Shown: positions 27,635-36,621 of the stretch, piece after piece
Numbering within the stretch: the stretch's first letter is position 1
Layout of the letters: each line of letters opens with the position of its first letter
DNA from: Cupriavidus laharis
GTDB taxonomy: Bacteria; Pseudomonadota; Gammaproteobacteria; Burkholderiales; Burkholderiaceae
NCBI RefSeq assembly: GCF_914271435.1
Contig: NZ_CAJZAI010000003.1
Coordinates: forward strand, 434,001 to 498,000
Length of the DNA stretch: 64,000 nt
Direction of reading: 5' to 3'
Made by a program: the position numbers and the translations under genes
The notes under the pieces: generated by a model
What the model saw: only the letters and a program-made list of their open reading frames with translations
Told to the model about the DNA's origin: nothing
The model's database searches: none

Positions 27635-28360
27635 TTAGAAGCGTGCGGACAGCGCCGTCGCCGCCAGGTGCGCGGCAAAGCCGCTGGCGCCGGACGCCGG
27701 CATCTCGGGTGCCAGCTGCAGGAATTGCTTGACGGCACGCAGCGTCACCGCGCTGCAACCGAGCAGCGTGTCGGTGAGGTGGGCGGCCTCGCCGTCGAGC
27801 GTGGCCGCCGGTACCACGCGGCTGACGAGCCCCGCCTGGCGTGCCTCGTCGGCGGTGAGCCGCTGGCGGCTCAGCACCATGTGCGCGACGGTCTTGACCG
27901 GCACGCGGCCGATCAGCGCGGACATCACCAGGGTAGGGGGGATGTCGCGCTCCATTTCCGGGATCTGGAAGATCGCATCGTCGGCCGCGAGCACGAGGTC
28001 GCAGACGCCGGCCAGCGCACAACCCACGCCGAGCGCCTGGCCGGACACGATCGCCACGGTTGGCACCGGCACCGCCTTGAGTGCGTCGTACAGCGCGAGC
28101 GGCGGGGCGGCGACCACGCGGCGCAGCGTCTCCGCCGAAGGCTTGGCACCCTGCGGCGGCATCGGCGAGACCCGGCCGAGGCAGAAGTCCTTGCTGCTGC
28201 TGCGAAGGCGCACGAGCTTGATGCTGTCTTCCAGCGCGCCAATGGCTGCGATGATGGCCTTGCTCATAACCGAGTCGATCAGGTTACCGTTGTCGGGCCG
28301 GTCGAGCACGATATCAAGCCAGTCGCCGTTGTGCTGGATGTCTACGTGGGTATTCGTCAT
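27635..28360 (-). CDS. Enoyl-CoA hydratase/isomerase family protein
   Basis: A 241-residue crotonase-fold protein. The oxyanion-hole segments are SSSKDFCLG and SGQALGVGCALAGVCDLVLA; the C-terminal helix is short. Usual catalytic Glu positions are not clearly conserved, so the reaction is open (hydratase, hydrolase or isomerase). No CoA ligase is in the cluster, which makes a CoA substrate puzzling. It starts 9 bases downstream of the molybdenum-hydroxylase stop. Confidence 0.82.
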   Translation of the reverse strand: MTNTHVDIQHNGDWLDIVLDRPDNGNLIDSVMSKAIIAAIGALEDSIKLVRLRSSSKDFCLGRVSPMPPQGAKPSAETLRRVVAAPPLALYDALKAVPVPTVAIVSGQALGVGCALAGVCDLVLAADDAIFQIPEMERDIPPTLVMSALIGRVPVKTVAHMVLSRQRLTADEARQAGLVSRVVPAATLDGEAAHLTDTLLGCSAVTLRAVKQFLQLAPEMPASGASGFAAHLAATALSARF

Positions 28361-28368
28361 TGTGGAAC

Positions 28369-30705
28369 TCACTGTACCTGACGGTGAATATAGGCCCAGA
28401 CCACCTTCGGCGTGGCCGGCATTGCGAGTTCCTCGCTGCCGAACTCGCGCAAGGCATCGGCCAGGGCATTGTAGATAGTGGCCGTTGCCGGCGTGATGCC
28501 GCTCTCGCCGCCGCCCTTGACCCGCAGCGGGTTGCCGTGGGTCGGATCCTCGGTCAGCTCCACGCGCAGCGGTGGAATCACGCCCGCGCGCGGCATGCCG
28601 TAGTCCATGTAGGAGCCGGTCAACACCTGGCCGGTCTCGCGGTCCACGTAACAGCCTTCCGACAGTGCCTGCCCGATTCCCTGCGCGAGCCCGCCGTGCA
28701 CCTGGCCTTCCACGATCAGCGGATTGATCGGCTGCCCCACGTCGTCCACCGAGGTGTAGTTGACGAGCTCCACGAGCCCAGTGTCCGGATCGATTTCAAG
28801 CTCGCAGACGGCCGCGCCTGTCGGATGCGCGGGCACGCGGACGGCGACTTCCGCGTCGGCCCACAAGCGCCGCGTACCGGCGTCGCCGGGCAGGCCATCG
28901 GCTGCGATATGCGCGGCAACGTCGAACAGCCCCGTGCTGCGGCCGGAAGAGCGCGCCGTAAAGCGTGCCCCGGCAAAGTCGATATCGTTGGCCACGGTGC
29001 CAAGGAGGCTGGCAGCGACCTGCTTGCCCGTCTCGATGATCTTGCCCGAGGCCTGTACCAGCAGCATGCCGCCCAGCCGCATGGTGCGGTCCGAGTGGCT
29101 GCCGCCGCCAACGCTCACAAAGGCCGTGTCGCCGGTGCGCAGCCGCACGGCATCCATGGGCACGCCCAAGTACTCGCCGACGACTTGGGCGAAGGTGGTC
29201 TCGTGCCCCTGTCCCGTGGATTGCGTGCCGGACACGACGTCGACGGTGCCCTCCGGCAGCACCGTCAGCTCGATGCGTTCGCGCGGTGCGCCGACCGGCG
29301 ACTCGATATAGTTGGCCAGGCCGATGCCACGCAGCTTGCCGCAAGCGCGCGACTGCGCGCGGCGCGTCTCGAAGCTGTTCCACTCGGCCAGCTCGAGGGC
29401 GCGCTCCATATTGCGGTGGAAGGTGCCGCTGTCGTAAGTCAGGCCCATCGGGCTGCGGTACGGCAGCTTCTCATGCGGCACCATATTGCGGCGGCGGATC
29501 TCGTCGCGCCCGATGCCCATTTCAGCCGCTGCGATATCGAGCATGCGCTCGATCACGTGGGTCGCCTCGGGGCGGCCGGCGCCACGATAGGGGGCGGTCG
29601 GCACGGTGTTGGTCAGCACCGCATTGATATGGACGGCCGCGACGGGCACATCATAGACAGTGGTCATGATGCGCGTGCCGTTTGACATCGGCACGTAGGA
29701 CACCGTGTGCGCGCCGACATTGCCCGTCCATTCATTGTCGATCGCCAGGATGCGGCCATCCTTGTCAAAGCCGATGGTCGAATGGATGATCTGGTCGCGG
29801 CCTTGGTAGTCCGAGAGGAAGGCCTCGCTGCGGTCGCTGGTCCACTTGACTGCGCGCCCGATGCGGCGGGCCGCCCACACCACGGCAAGCTGCTCGACGT
29901 AGATGAACGAGCGCGGGCCGAAGCCGCCGCCGGTATCGGGGCATACCACGCGCACCTGCCCGGGCGGGACCTTGAGCGCGCCGGCCAGGCACAGCTTCTG
30001 CCGCACCGCGCCCTGGCTGCCGGAGATCAGCGTATAGACGCCGCTGTCCGCATCCCAGCTGCCGATCGCGCCGCGCGGCTCCATCTGGCAATTGACGATG
30101 CGGCTGTGGTGGAATTCGCGCGAGACCACATGGTGGGCGCCCGCGATGATCCGGCGCGCCGCGTCGCGGTCGCCGATCTGGGTCTGGAAGCAGAGGTTGC
30201 GCGGGGCGCCATCCCACAGTTGCGGCGCGCCGTCGGCCATCGCATCGGCGGCGTTGACCACCGCACCGAGCTCTTCGAAGTCGACCTCGATCTGTTCGGC
30301 CGCATTGCGCGCGGCGAGCACGCTATCGGCAATGACCATCGCGATCGGTTCGCCGACATAGCGCACGCGGTCGACCGGCAGCGGAATGTGGAGCTGGTTG
30401 AAGATCTCCCCGGTCTCGGAGGTCAGGAAGGCCTTCCTGGTGTGGTCGATCGCGTCGACCGGGTTGGGCACGTGGTCGACGCCGATGAAGCCGTCGTCGA
30501 GATAATCCTGGCCGACCAGCACCGCCACCACGCCCGGCATCTCGCGCGCGGCCGCCACGTCGACCGAGCGCAGCGCCGCATGCGCGTGCGGCGAGCGCAG
30601 GAAGGCCGCATAGAGTTGCCCATCGAGATTGATGTCATCGGTGTACTGCCCGCGCCCGGTGACGAAGCGGGTATCTTCCTTGCGGGGAACCGGCTTGCCG
30701 ATCAT
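28369..30705 (-). CDS. Molybdenum hydroxylase large subunit (xanthine dehydrogenase family)
   Basis: A 778-residue molybdopterin-binding subunit. Seen are the GRGQYTDDI start, TGGGFGPRS (pterin contact), APYRGAGRPEA (active-site loop as in aldehyde/xanthine oxidases rather than the CO dehydrogenase loop), GTQSTGQGHETTFAQV and the catalytic Glu in KGGGESG near residue 735. Such enzymes hydroxylate an electron-poor ring carbon with oxygen from water. It starts at ATG 30705 (GGAGGAAGG upstream), overlapping the small-subunit stop in an ATGA. With the [2Fe-2S], FAD and CoxG genes it forms a complete three-subunit enzyme set. Confidence 0.9.
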   Translation of the reverse strand: MIGKPVPRKEDTRFVTGRGQYTDDINLDGQLYAAFLRSPHAHAALRSVDVAAAREMPGVVAVLVGQDYLDDGFIGVDHVPNPVDAIDHTRKAFLTSETGEIFNQLHIPLPVDRVRYVGEPIAMVIADSVLAARNAAEQIEVDFEELGAVVNAADAMADGAPQLWDGAPRNLCFQTQIGDRDAARRIIAGAHHVVSREFHHSRIVNCQMEPRGAIGSWDADSGVYTLISGSQGAVRQKLCLAGALKVPPGQVRVVCPDTGGGFGPRSFIYVEQLAVVWAARRIGRAVKWTSDRSEAFLSDYQGRDQIIHSTIGFDKDGRILAIDNEWTGNVGAHTVSYVPMSNGTRIMTTVYDVPVAAVHINAVLTNTVPTAPYRGAGRPEATHVIERMLDIAAAEMGIGRDEIRRRNMVPHEKLPYRSPMGLTYDSGTFHRNMERALELAEWNSFETRRAQSRACGKLRGIGLANYIESPVGAPRERIELTVLPEGTVDVVSGTQSTGQGHETTFAQVVGEYLGVPMDAVRLRTGDTAFVSVGGGSHSDRTMRLGGMLLVQASGKIIETGKQVAASLLGTVANDIDFAGARFTARSSGRSTGLFDVAAHIAADGLPGDAGTRRLWADAEVAVRVPAHPTGAAVCELEIDPDTGLVELVNYTSVDDVGQPINPLIVEGQVHGGLAQGIGQALSEGCYVDRETGQVLTGSYMDYGMPRAGVIPPLRVELTEDPTHGNPLRVKGGGESGITPATATIYNALADALREFGSEELAMPATPKVVWAYIHRQVQ

Positions 30706-31208
30706 GCGCCTTCCTCCGTTGCCGTGACGGTTGCCTGCGGATACATTGCGGCCGCGGCGTGGCGCACCGCCTCGATGATATTGACGTAGCCCGTGCAGCG
30801 GCAGATGTTGCCCTCCAGGGCGTGGCAGATGCTTTCCTGCCGCAGGTCGGGCGACTGGCGCAGAAAATGGTCGACCGACATGATCATCCCCGGTGTGCAG
30901 AAGCCGCATTGCAGGCCATGGCATTGCACGAAGGCCTCCTGCACGGGGTGCAGCGCCTTGCCTTCGCTCGGCTTGAGGCCTTCCACCGTCGTCACCGCGC
31001 CACCGCTGGCCTGCGCCGCGATCACCGTGCACGATTTGACCGAGGCGCCGTCGAGGTGGACCGTGCAGGTGCCACACTGGCTCGTGTCGCACCCGACGTG
31101 AGTGCCGGTGAGCTGCAGCGTTTCGCGCAGGAATTCCACCAGCAGGGTGTGGTCCGGCACCTCGCGCCGGACCGCCACGCCGTTGACCGTCAGTTCGATG
31201 TCAGCCAT
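30702..31208 (-). CDS. Molybdenum hydroxylase [2Fe-2S] subunit
   Basis: A 168-residue small subunit with two [2Fe-2S] clusters: a plant-type N-terminal set (CDTSQCGTC and a following Cys) and an all-helical C-terminal set (CGFC and CRC). It shuttles electrons between the molybdenum site and FAD. It overlaps the coxG gene by 8 bases and the large-subunit start by 4, so the three are translationally coupled. Confidence 0.93.
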   Translation of the reverse strand: MADIELTVNGVAVRREVPDHTLLVEFLRETLQLTGTHVGCDTSQCGTCTVHLDGASVKSCTVIAAQASGGAVTTVEGLKPSEGKALHPVQEAFVQCHGLQCGFCTPGMIMSVDHFLRQSPDLRQESICHALEGNICRCTGYVNIIEAVRHAAAAMYPQATVTATEEGA

Positions 31209-31683
31209 GGCCCACCTGTTCCATGCCTTGGCCAGCGCTCATGGTGGCACTCATGGTGGTATTAAAGCGCTTGAAGAACTCCGCGGCCAGCTTGTTGGCG
31301 ACGGACGTCACCAGCCGTGAGCCGATCTGCGCGAGCTTGCCGCCCACCTGGGCCTCGGCCACATAGGTCAGCAGGGTACCCTCGTCGGCATCGGCCAGCG
31401 TCACCACGGCCGTCATCTTGCCGAAGCCCGCGATGCCGCCTTCTCCCTGGCCGGCGATCCGGTAGCCGTTGGGACCGTCCCGCTCGGACAGCAGCAGCGT
31501 ACCTTTGAACTTCGCCTTGACCGGCCCGACAGCGGCCACTACCACCGCCTTGAATTCATCCTCCGACTCGGCGGTGAAGGATTCGCAGCCCGGCACGCAA
31601 GCCTGCAGTACCAGGGGGTCGTTCAGTCCCTTCCAGACCTGCTCGCGCGACGCGGCAATGGTTTGCGATCCCGTGAATTCCAT
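31201..31683 (-). CDS. coxG: CoxG-like SRPBCC protein
   Basis: A 160-residue CoxG/SRPBCC-fold protein (EFTGSQTIAASREQVWKGLN, CVPGCESF, GEGGIAGFGKMTAVVTLAD). In carbon monoxide dehydrogenase clusters CoxG is a membrane-anchoring or accessory factor; this one lacks an obvious C-terminal anchor. Position between the FAD and [2Fe-2S] subunit genes supports an accessory role for the molybdenum hydroxylase. Confidence 0.88.
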   Translation of the reverse strand: MEFTGSQTIAASREQVWKGLNDPLVLQACVPGCESFTAESEDEFKAVVVAAVGPVKAKFKGTLLLSERDGPNGYRIAGQGEGGIAGFGKMTAVVTLADADEGTLLTYVAEAQVGGKLAQIGSRLVTSVANKLAAEFFKRFNTTMSATMSAGQGMEQVGHG

Positions 31684-31693
31684 GCATATCTCC

Positions 31694-32515
31694 TTAGTCA
31701 GCGTGGCGCGGGGGCTGCGCCAGCAGCGCCTGGACAGCCCGGCGCGTATAGGTCTCTACCAGATGGGCGCGGTATGTGGCCGACGCGTTGTCATCGTCGG
31801 GCAATAGCGCAGGGTCCATCCTGACGGTGGCCAGCGAGGCCTCGGACATCTCGCGTGCGAGCGCCGCTTCAGCCTCGCGCCAGCGGAACACAGAGGCGCC
31901 GGCACCGGTTACGCCCACGCGCACACCGTCGGCATACTCGGCCACGAACACGCCGACCACCGCATAGCCGGATGCCGGCTGGCGGAACTTGGCGTAGGCC
32001 GCGCGCAGCGGAATGCGGTACTCGAGGGCGGTGACGAGTTCGGCCGGCGCGAGCGCGGTTTCGAACGTGTCGATAAAGAAATCGTCGGCGGCGATCGTGC
32101 GCGACGACGTGACCACGCGCGCGTCGAGCGCCAGGACGGCGGACGGATAGTCGGCCGCCGGGTCGTTGTTGGCAACCGAGCCGCCCATAGTGCCGCGGTT
32201 GCGCACCTGTGGATCGGCGATCACGCTGGCCAGTTGCGCCAGGGCGGGAATCGCGTTGCCAACCACCTCGGAGGTGGCCACCTCCGCGTGGCGCGTCAGC
32301 GCACCCACCCGCAGCGTGTCGCCGTTTACCGATACGCCACGAAGCGCATCGATGCGTGTGAGGTCGATCAGGTGGCTGGGCGCGGCCAGGCGCTGCTTGA
32401 GCGTCGGGATCAGCGTCATCCCGCCCGACAGCGGCCGCGCTTCCTCCTGTTCGCGCAGCCACGCGACGGCCTCGTCCACGCTGGTGGCGCGGACGTAACT
32501 TGTCTCGTACATCAT
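31694..32515 (-). CDS. Molybdenum hydroxylase FAD-binding subunit
   Basis: A 273-residue CoxM/XdhB-type subunit. FAD contacts are ARPLSGGMTLIP (about residues 27-38) and IADPQVRNRGTMGGSVANNDPAADY (shown in full length by positions about 101-125, with the RNRGT and GGS motifs). It passes electrons from the iron-sulfur subunit to the final acceptor. GGAGAAA precedes two adjacent ATGs; I chose 32515. It is the first gene of the hydroxylase block, 34 bases after the alpha/beta hydrolase. Confidence 0.92.
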   Translation of the reverse strand: MMYETSYVRATSVDEAVAWLREQEEARPLSGGMTLIPTLKQRLAAPSHLIDLTRIDALRGVSVNGDTLRVGALTRHAEVATSEVVGNAIPALAQLASVIADPQVRNRGTMGGSVANNDPAADYPSAVLALDARVVTSSRTIAADDFFIDTFETALAPAELVTALEYRIPLRAAYAKFRQPASGYAVVGVFVAEYADGVRVGVTGAGASVFRWREAEAALAREMSEASLATVRMDPALLPDDDNASATYRAHLVETYTRRAVQALLAQPPRHAD

Positions 32516-32549
32516 TTTCTCCGTTGGGCGGCGCCTGCTGCCCGTCTTG

Positions 32550-33320
32550 CTACCGGGTCGGCTGTTCCGCCAGCCACACGTTCAGCGCGGTGGCCAGGGC
32601 TGCGGGTACTTCATGCATCGCATAGTGTCCCGCGTTGGCCAGCACTTCCACCCGGGCATTGGGGTACCACTGGCACCAGGTCTGCTCCATCAGCGCCAGG
32701 GTCAAGGTAGGGTCGAACTCGCCGATGAAGAGTTTCACCGGCACCGGATTCCCCGCCACCTGGGCGGAAAAATCATGGGTCGCCCATTGTGGCAGGAATG
32801 CGGCAAACGCTTCGCGCAGCGACGATGCCATCGAGGCGCGCGCGAGATGCGCGCACCACTGCGGCGCGAGGCGGTTGCCAGTGGAGTAGCCGATGATCGC
32901 CTGCCGCTTTGCAACATCGTGGACAGCTGCCTCGAAGCCCGCAAGCCGCGTGGCGTCCATGCGCGAGCCGCAGGCTGGCACCGGCGAGATCCCCGCCATC
33001 CGCTCGATGCGGTCCGGCGCGGCCAGCAGCACACGCTGCATCGCCATGCCGCCCATGGAATGCCCGACCAGGCTGAAGCGCGCCCAGCCGAGATGGTCGG
33101 CCAGCGCGATCACATCTTGCGCAGCCTCGGCAAACGTAAACTCGCCGGCGCGGTCGCGCGATTCGCCATAGCCGCGGTAGTCGAAGCCTACGTAGGTGTA
33201 TGCGTCGGTATCGAGTGCCGGCGCGAGCGGGGCCCAGTCGGCGGAACTCCCGAACCAGCCGGACAGCAACATCACCTTGCGCGGCCCGTTGCCGTATTGC
33301 TTGTAGCCGTTGTGCTTCAT
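32550..33320 (-). CDS. Alpha/beta hydrolase
   Basis: A 256-residue alpha/beta-fold hydrolase. The nucleophile elbow is GHSMGG (about residue 93), the catalytic Asp is probably in GEFDP and the His in NAGHYAMHE. There is no signal peptide. It could hydrolyse a ring-cleavage product, amide or ester in the pathway. Its ATG overlaps the fumarylacetoacetase stop (ATGA), so the two are coupled. Confidence 0.85.
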   Translation of the reverse strand: MKHNGYKQYGNGPRKVMLLSGWFGSSADWAPLAPALDTDAYTYVGFDYRGYGESRDRAGEFTFAEAAQDVIALADHLGWARFSLVGHSMGGMAMQRVLLAAPDRIERMAGISPVPACGSRMDATRLAGFEAAVHDVAKRQAIIGYSTGNRLAPQWCAHLARASMASSLREAFAAFLPQWATHDFSAQVAGNPVPVKLFIGEFDPTLTLALMEQTWCQWYPNARVEVLANAGHYAMHEVPAALATALNVWLAEQPTR

Positions 33321-34648
33321 GCCGCCAGTCCCCAAGGGAGTGCTGGCGCGATGCGCCCGCGGCATGCGCCAAAGCCGATCGACACCATGCCGGGAGCGCT
33401 GGCGCGGGCGCGCAGTACGATCTCGTCGCCGTCCTCGAGTGCAGTGCGGGTCTCCCCGTTCGGCAATACCAGGGGATCCTTGCCGGCGTTGGTCAGTTCG
33501 GTCAGGCAGGCGCGCGCGGCGTCGGCCGCGCCCGAGATCGTGCCACTACCCAGCAGGTCGCCGGTGCGCAGGTTGCAGCCATTGCTCGTGTGGTGGGCGA
33601 CCATCTGCGCGAAGGTCCAGTACAGGTTGTCCAGGTGGGTCTGCGTAATCACGATGGCGGGGGCGCCGTCCGCGCGCAGATGCCCGGTCGACAGCCGCGC
33701 CTCGAGCGTCAGGTGCAGTCCGCCCGTCTCCTGGTCCCGCGCGCCATGCAGGTGCGGCATCAGCGGCGGATCCCCGCCCGCGCGCGCCGGCGGTGCCTTG
33801 CGGAACGGCGCCAGCGCTTCCTCGGTGACGATCCACGGCGACAGGCTGGTGTGGAAGCTCTTGCCGAGGAACGGCCCGAGCACCTGCTCGAACCACTGGA
33901 TGCTCTTGGCCGACCAGTCATTGAGCAGGCAGTAGCCGAAGAGATGGGCGCGCGCGTCGTCCACCGCAATGGGTTGCGTCAGCGCATTGCCGCGGGCCAC
34001 CACGGCCGCCAGTTCGAGCTCGAAATCCATTGCCGGCGCCGGCCCGAAGCGCACCGCGCCGTCCGGATCCCGGTACTGGCCCCACGGGCGGCGCACCTCG
34101 CCGCCGCTGACGCGCAGCGACGAGGCACGCCCGTGGTACGCGATCGGCAGCGACTTGAAGGCCGGCGGCAGCGGATCGGCAAGGCCCTTGTAGCGGCCGT
34201 GGCGTTCGGTGTGGTGCAGCGAGGTCAGGAAGTCGGTGTAGTCGCCGATCTCGCACGGCAGCCGCATCGTCATCGCTTCCATGCCTGGCAGCAAGGCCTC
34301 GGCGTGCTCCCGGACGCGGGTGGCGAGAGTGCCGCTCGCCGACAGCATGTCGAACAGCGCCGCGCGCAGGGCGCTCGCATAGCGCGGCGCCATCGCCATT
34401 AGCGGATTGAGCGTGCCGCCGGCAGCGGCGGCGCAGGCCAGGGCGGCATCGCCCTCGAGCCAGCCGGTGGCGTGGAGTGCCTTGAGGTCGAGCACGCGGT
34501 CGCCGATAGCCACGCCGGTGCGGGCGTCGCCATCGCGCAGGAACGCGCCGAACGGCAGGTTCTGCAGCGGAAAATCGGCGTCGGGCGCATTGGCGGTCTC
34601 GACCCAGCTGCGCGCGGCAGGATCGTGCGTCAGGTTCAGGGCGGTCAT
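33317..34648 (-). CDS. Fumarylacetoacetase-type hydrolase
   Basis: A 443-residue full-length fumarylacetoacetase (two-domain homogentisate-pathway type, not the short FAH-domain hydrolase). Typical motifs: IGDYTDFLTS (metal Asp), PIAYHGRASSLRVSG, the metal Glu pair in DFELELAAVV and NDWSAKSIQWFEQVLGPFLG. It should cleave a C-C bond in an acylpyruvate-like ring-cleavage product. No homogentisate dioxygenase is nearby; the preceding gene encodes a VOC-fold protein that may do the ring opening. Start ATG 34648 overlaps the VOC stop (ATGA). Confidence 0.86.
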   Translation of the reverse strand: MTALNLTHDPAARSWVETANAPDADFPLQNLPFGAFLRDGDARTGVAIGDRVLDLKALHATGWLEGDAALACAAAAGGTLNPLMAMAPRYASALRAALFDMLSASGTLATRVREHAEALLPGMEAMTMRLPCEIGDYTDFLTSLHHTERHGRYKGLADPLPPAFKSLPIAYHGRASSLRVSGGEVRRPWGQYRDPDGAVRFGPAPAMDFELELAAVVARGNALTQPIAVDDARAHLFGYCLLNDWSAKSIQWFEQVLGPFLGKSFHTSLSPWIVTEEALAPFRKAPPARAGGDPPLMPHLHGARDQETGGLHLTLEARLSTGHLRADGAPAIVITQTHLDNLYWTFAQMVAHHTSNGCNLRTGDLLGSGTISGAADAARACLTELTNAGKDPLVLPNGETRTALEDGDEIVLRARASAPGMVSIGFGACRGRIAPALPWGLAA

Positions 34649-35163
34649 GCGTCGGGCCCTCCGCGGCGCGAGGCGGTCCACGCGTCAAGATGCGAGCGGG
34701 CCTTCTCGTGGTAGCCGTCCAGCGTGGCCTGCGGGGCCACCGGCACCGTCAGCTCCAGCCGCAGGCCGTTGGGGTCGAAGAAATAGATCGACTGCACGAA
34801 GCCATGGTCGGTCACGCCGACCACCTCGACGCCGCGCGCGGCCAGCCGCGCCTTCATCGCATGGAGTTCGTCGAGCGAGCCGAGGCTCAGCGCGATGTGG
34901 TTCACCCAGGCCGGCGTGTTGGGCGAGGGCAGGGCGGCGGTGTCGTCGCCGAGGTCGAAGAAGGCGATGTTCGAGCCGTCAGCCAGCTTGAAGAACAGGT
35001 GCACGTAGGGGCAGTGTTCGCCCGTGCTCGGTACCTTGTCGAGCTTGATGACGTGGACCAGTGGCAGGCCGAGAAGATCTTCGTAGAATGCGCGCGTTTC
35101 TTCTGCGTTGCGGCAGCGCCAGGCAAAGTGGTGCAGGCCCAGGATGGGGGCGGGTGGGGGCAT
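34645..35163 (-). CDS. VOC-family protein, possible ring-cleavage dioxygenase
   Basis: A 172-residue single-domain vicinal-oxygen-chelate protein (glyoxalase/type I extradiol dioxygenase fold). Probable metal ligands are His in LHHFAW, His in VNHIALSL and Glu in LRLELTV. Its position between an aromatic hydroxylase and a fumarylacetoacetase makes ring cleavage of a hydroquinone-like intermediate the most attractive idea, but sequence alone cannot exclude isomerase or lyase activity. I chose the ATG at 35163, where the fold begins. Confidence 0.8.
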   Translation of the reverse strand: MPPPAPILGLHHFAWRCRNAEETRAFYEDLLGLPLVHVIKLDKVPSTGEHCPYVHLFFKLADGSNIAFFDLGDDTAALPSPNTPAWVNHIALSLGSLDELHAMKARLAARGVEVVGVTDHGFVQSIYFFDPNGLRLELTVPVAPQATLDGYHEKARSHLDAWTASRRGGPDA

Positions 35164-35231
35164 TTGTGACTCCTTGGCGGGCGCCGCCGGCAGGCATGGC
35201 CGGCGGACATTCCCGGTGGCGGCGGTGCCGC

Positions 35232-36419
35232 TTATACCTCGACGGTATCGACGTTGTACTCGAACAGCCAGTTGTAGCGTTCCTTGACCCGCTCCTCGCT
35301 CCACTCGCGGTCCACGTAGGCGGCCGCGCCTTCGGCGCGCGCGAGTTCCGGATTGTGGAAACGCTGGGTATTGGCGGCCGAGCCGCGCACCACGCGCGCA
35401 GTGCGCTCCCGGCGCAGGTCTTCATAACGCGCGAGCGCGCGCGCCAGGTCGCCCTGGTATTGCGCCAGGCAGCGCGCGATCAGGTAACCATCCTCGATCG
35501 CCATGCCGGCGCCCTGGGCAAGGAAGGGCAGCGTCGGGTGGCAGGCGTCGCCGAGCAGCGTCGCGTTGCCTGAAGTCCATTGCGTCATGGGTTCGCGCAC
35601 CATCAGCGCCCACTTGTAGGGGGTCTCGATCGCGCGGATGAGGGTCTGCACGTCCTCATGCCAGCCGGCGAAGTCGTTGAGGCATTCCTCGCGCGTACCT
35701 TGTTGTGTCCACGATTCCGTGGTCCAGCCGTCGCGCTCGACTGCGCCCACGAAGTTGACAAGGGTCTGGCCGCGCAGCGGATAGTGAATGACGTGTGCGC
35801 CCGGGCCAACCCAGTTCGAGCCATAGGCCGTGCGCAGGTGCTCAGGCAGCGCATCGGCGCGGATCACGCCGCGCCACGCCATCACGCCGGAATATACGGG
35901 ATCGTCAGGGCCGAACAGTGCCCGGCGCACGCGCGAGTGCACGCCATCGGCACCGATCAGGATGTCGCCTTCGTAGACATGGCCGCACGCCGTGCGCACG
36001 GTCACCGATTCTCCGGTCTGATCGATCTCTTCGACCTTCTCGTTGAGGCGGATGGCGTCGGCCGACATGGCACGCACGGCGGCGACGAGCGCCTCGTGCA
36101 GATCAGCACGATGCACGGTCCAGTAGGGGTAGCCGTAGATGTCGCGCGACGCGGCGCCGAGATCAAACAACGGCCAGGTCTGCCCGGTGTTCCACAACCG
36201 CACGCGCTTGCCGAGCGGCACGCAAGCCAGCGGCTCGAGCAGCTTGCCGACGCCCAGTTGGTAAAGCACACGCGTCGCGTTGGGGCTTAGTTGCACGCCT
36301 GCCCCGATCTCCCCCAACGCCCGCGCCTGTTCCAGGACGGTGACCTGGAAACCCTTGTCAAGCAAGGCTGCGGCAGCCGTGAGGCCGCCGATGCCGGCAC
36401 CTGCGATGATGATTTTCAT
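35232..36419 (-). CDS. FAD-dependent aromatic monooxygenase (3-hydroxybenzoate 6-hydroxylase/salicylate hydroxylase type)
   Basis: A 395-residue single-component flavoprotein hydroxylase. GAGIGGLTAA (residues 7-16) binds FAD, GADGVHSRVR is the DG motif, and GDACHPTLPFLAQGAGMAIEDG is the second FAD-binding region. The C-terminus is typical of 3-hydroxybenzoate 6-hydroxylases. It should add a hydroxyl to an aromatic ring, possibly with decarboxylation. It is the first gene of the leftward cluster. The AT-rich 36420-36592 upstream holds a palindrome likely bound by the regulator. Confidence 0.88.
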   Translation of the reverse strand: MKIIIAGAGIGGLTAAAALLDKGFQVTVLEQARALGEIGAGVQLSPNATRVLYQLGVGKLLEPLACVPLGKRVRLWNTGQTWPLFDLGAASRDIYGYPYWTVHRADLHEALVAAVRAMSADAIRLNEKVEEIDQTGESVTVRTACGHVYEGDILIGADGVHSRVRRALFGPDDPVYSGVMAWRGVIRADALPEHLRTAYGSNWVGPGAHVIHYPLRGQTLVNFVGAVERDGWTTESWTQQGTREECLNDFAGWHEDVQTLIRAIETPYKWALMVREPMTQWTSGNATLLGDACHPTLPFLAQGAGMAIEDGYLIARCLAQYQGDLARALARYEDLRRERTARVVRGSAANTQRFHNPELARAEGAAAYVDREWSEERVKERYNWLFEYNVDTVEV

Positions 36420-36478
36420 TCGATAATCCGACTGATTTCATTTGATGGTATGTGCCGATTTTGATATGGCTTGGACGG

Positions 36479-36493
36479 GATTAATTGTTAATC
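36479..36493. promoter_or_regulatory. GATTAA-TTG-TTAATC palindrome, candidate LysR site
   Basis: A perfect 15-base palindrome with the ATTAA...TTAAT shape often seen at LysR-type sites, 60 bases upstream of the monooxygenase ATG in an AT-rich promoter region. It is the best candidate for the cluster activator site; binding is inferred. Confidence 0.5.
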
Positions 36494-36592
36494 TACATCC
36501 TTCGGCTGATCAAAACTCTAATGCAACTTGGCACGCTGCAGAAGCAACAATTTTCGATCGCATCATCAGGGAAATCTAATAATCGGATCACG

Positions 36593-36612
36593 CCTCGGTG
36601 AAAACCCCGAGG
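36593..36612 (-). terminator. Hairpin after ubiX
   Basis: CCTCGG and CCGAGG arms surround an 8-base loop, 10 bases downstream of the ubiX stop. No long T-run follows on the minus strand. It may separate ubiX transcription from the monooxygenase operon. Confidence 0.4.
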
Positions 36613-36621
36613 GGAAACGTT

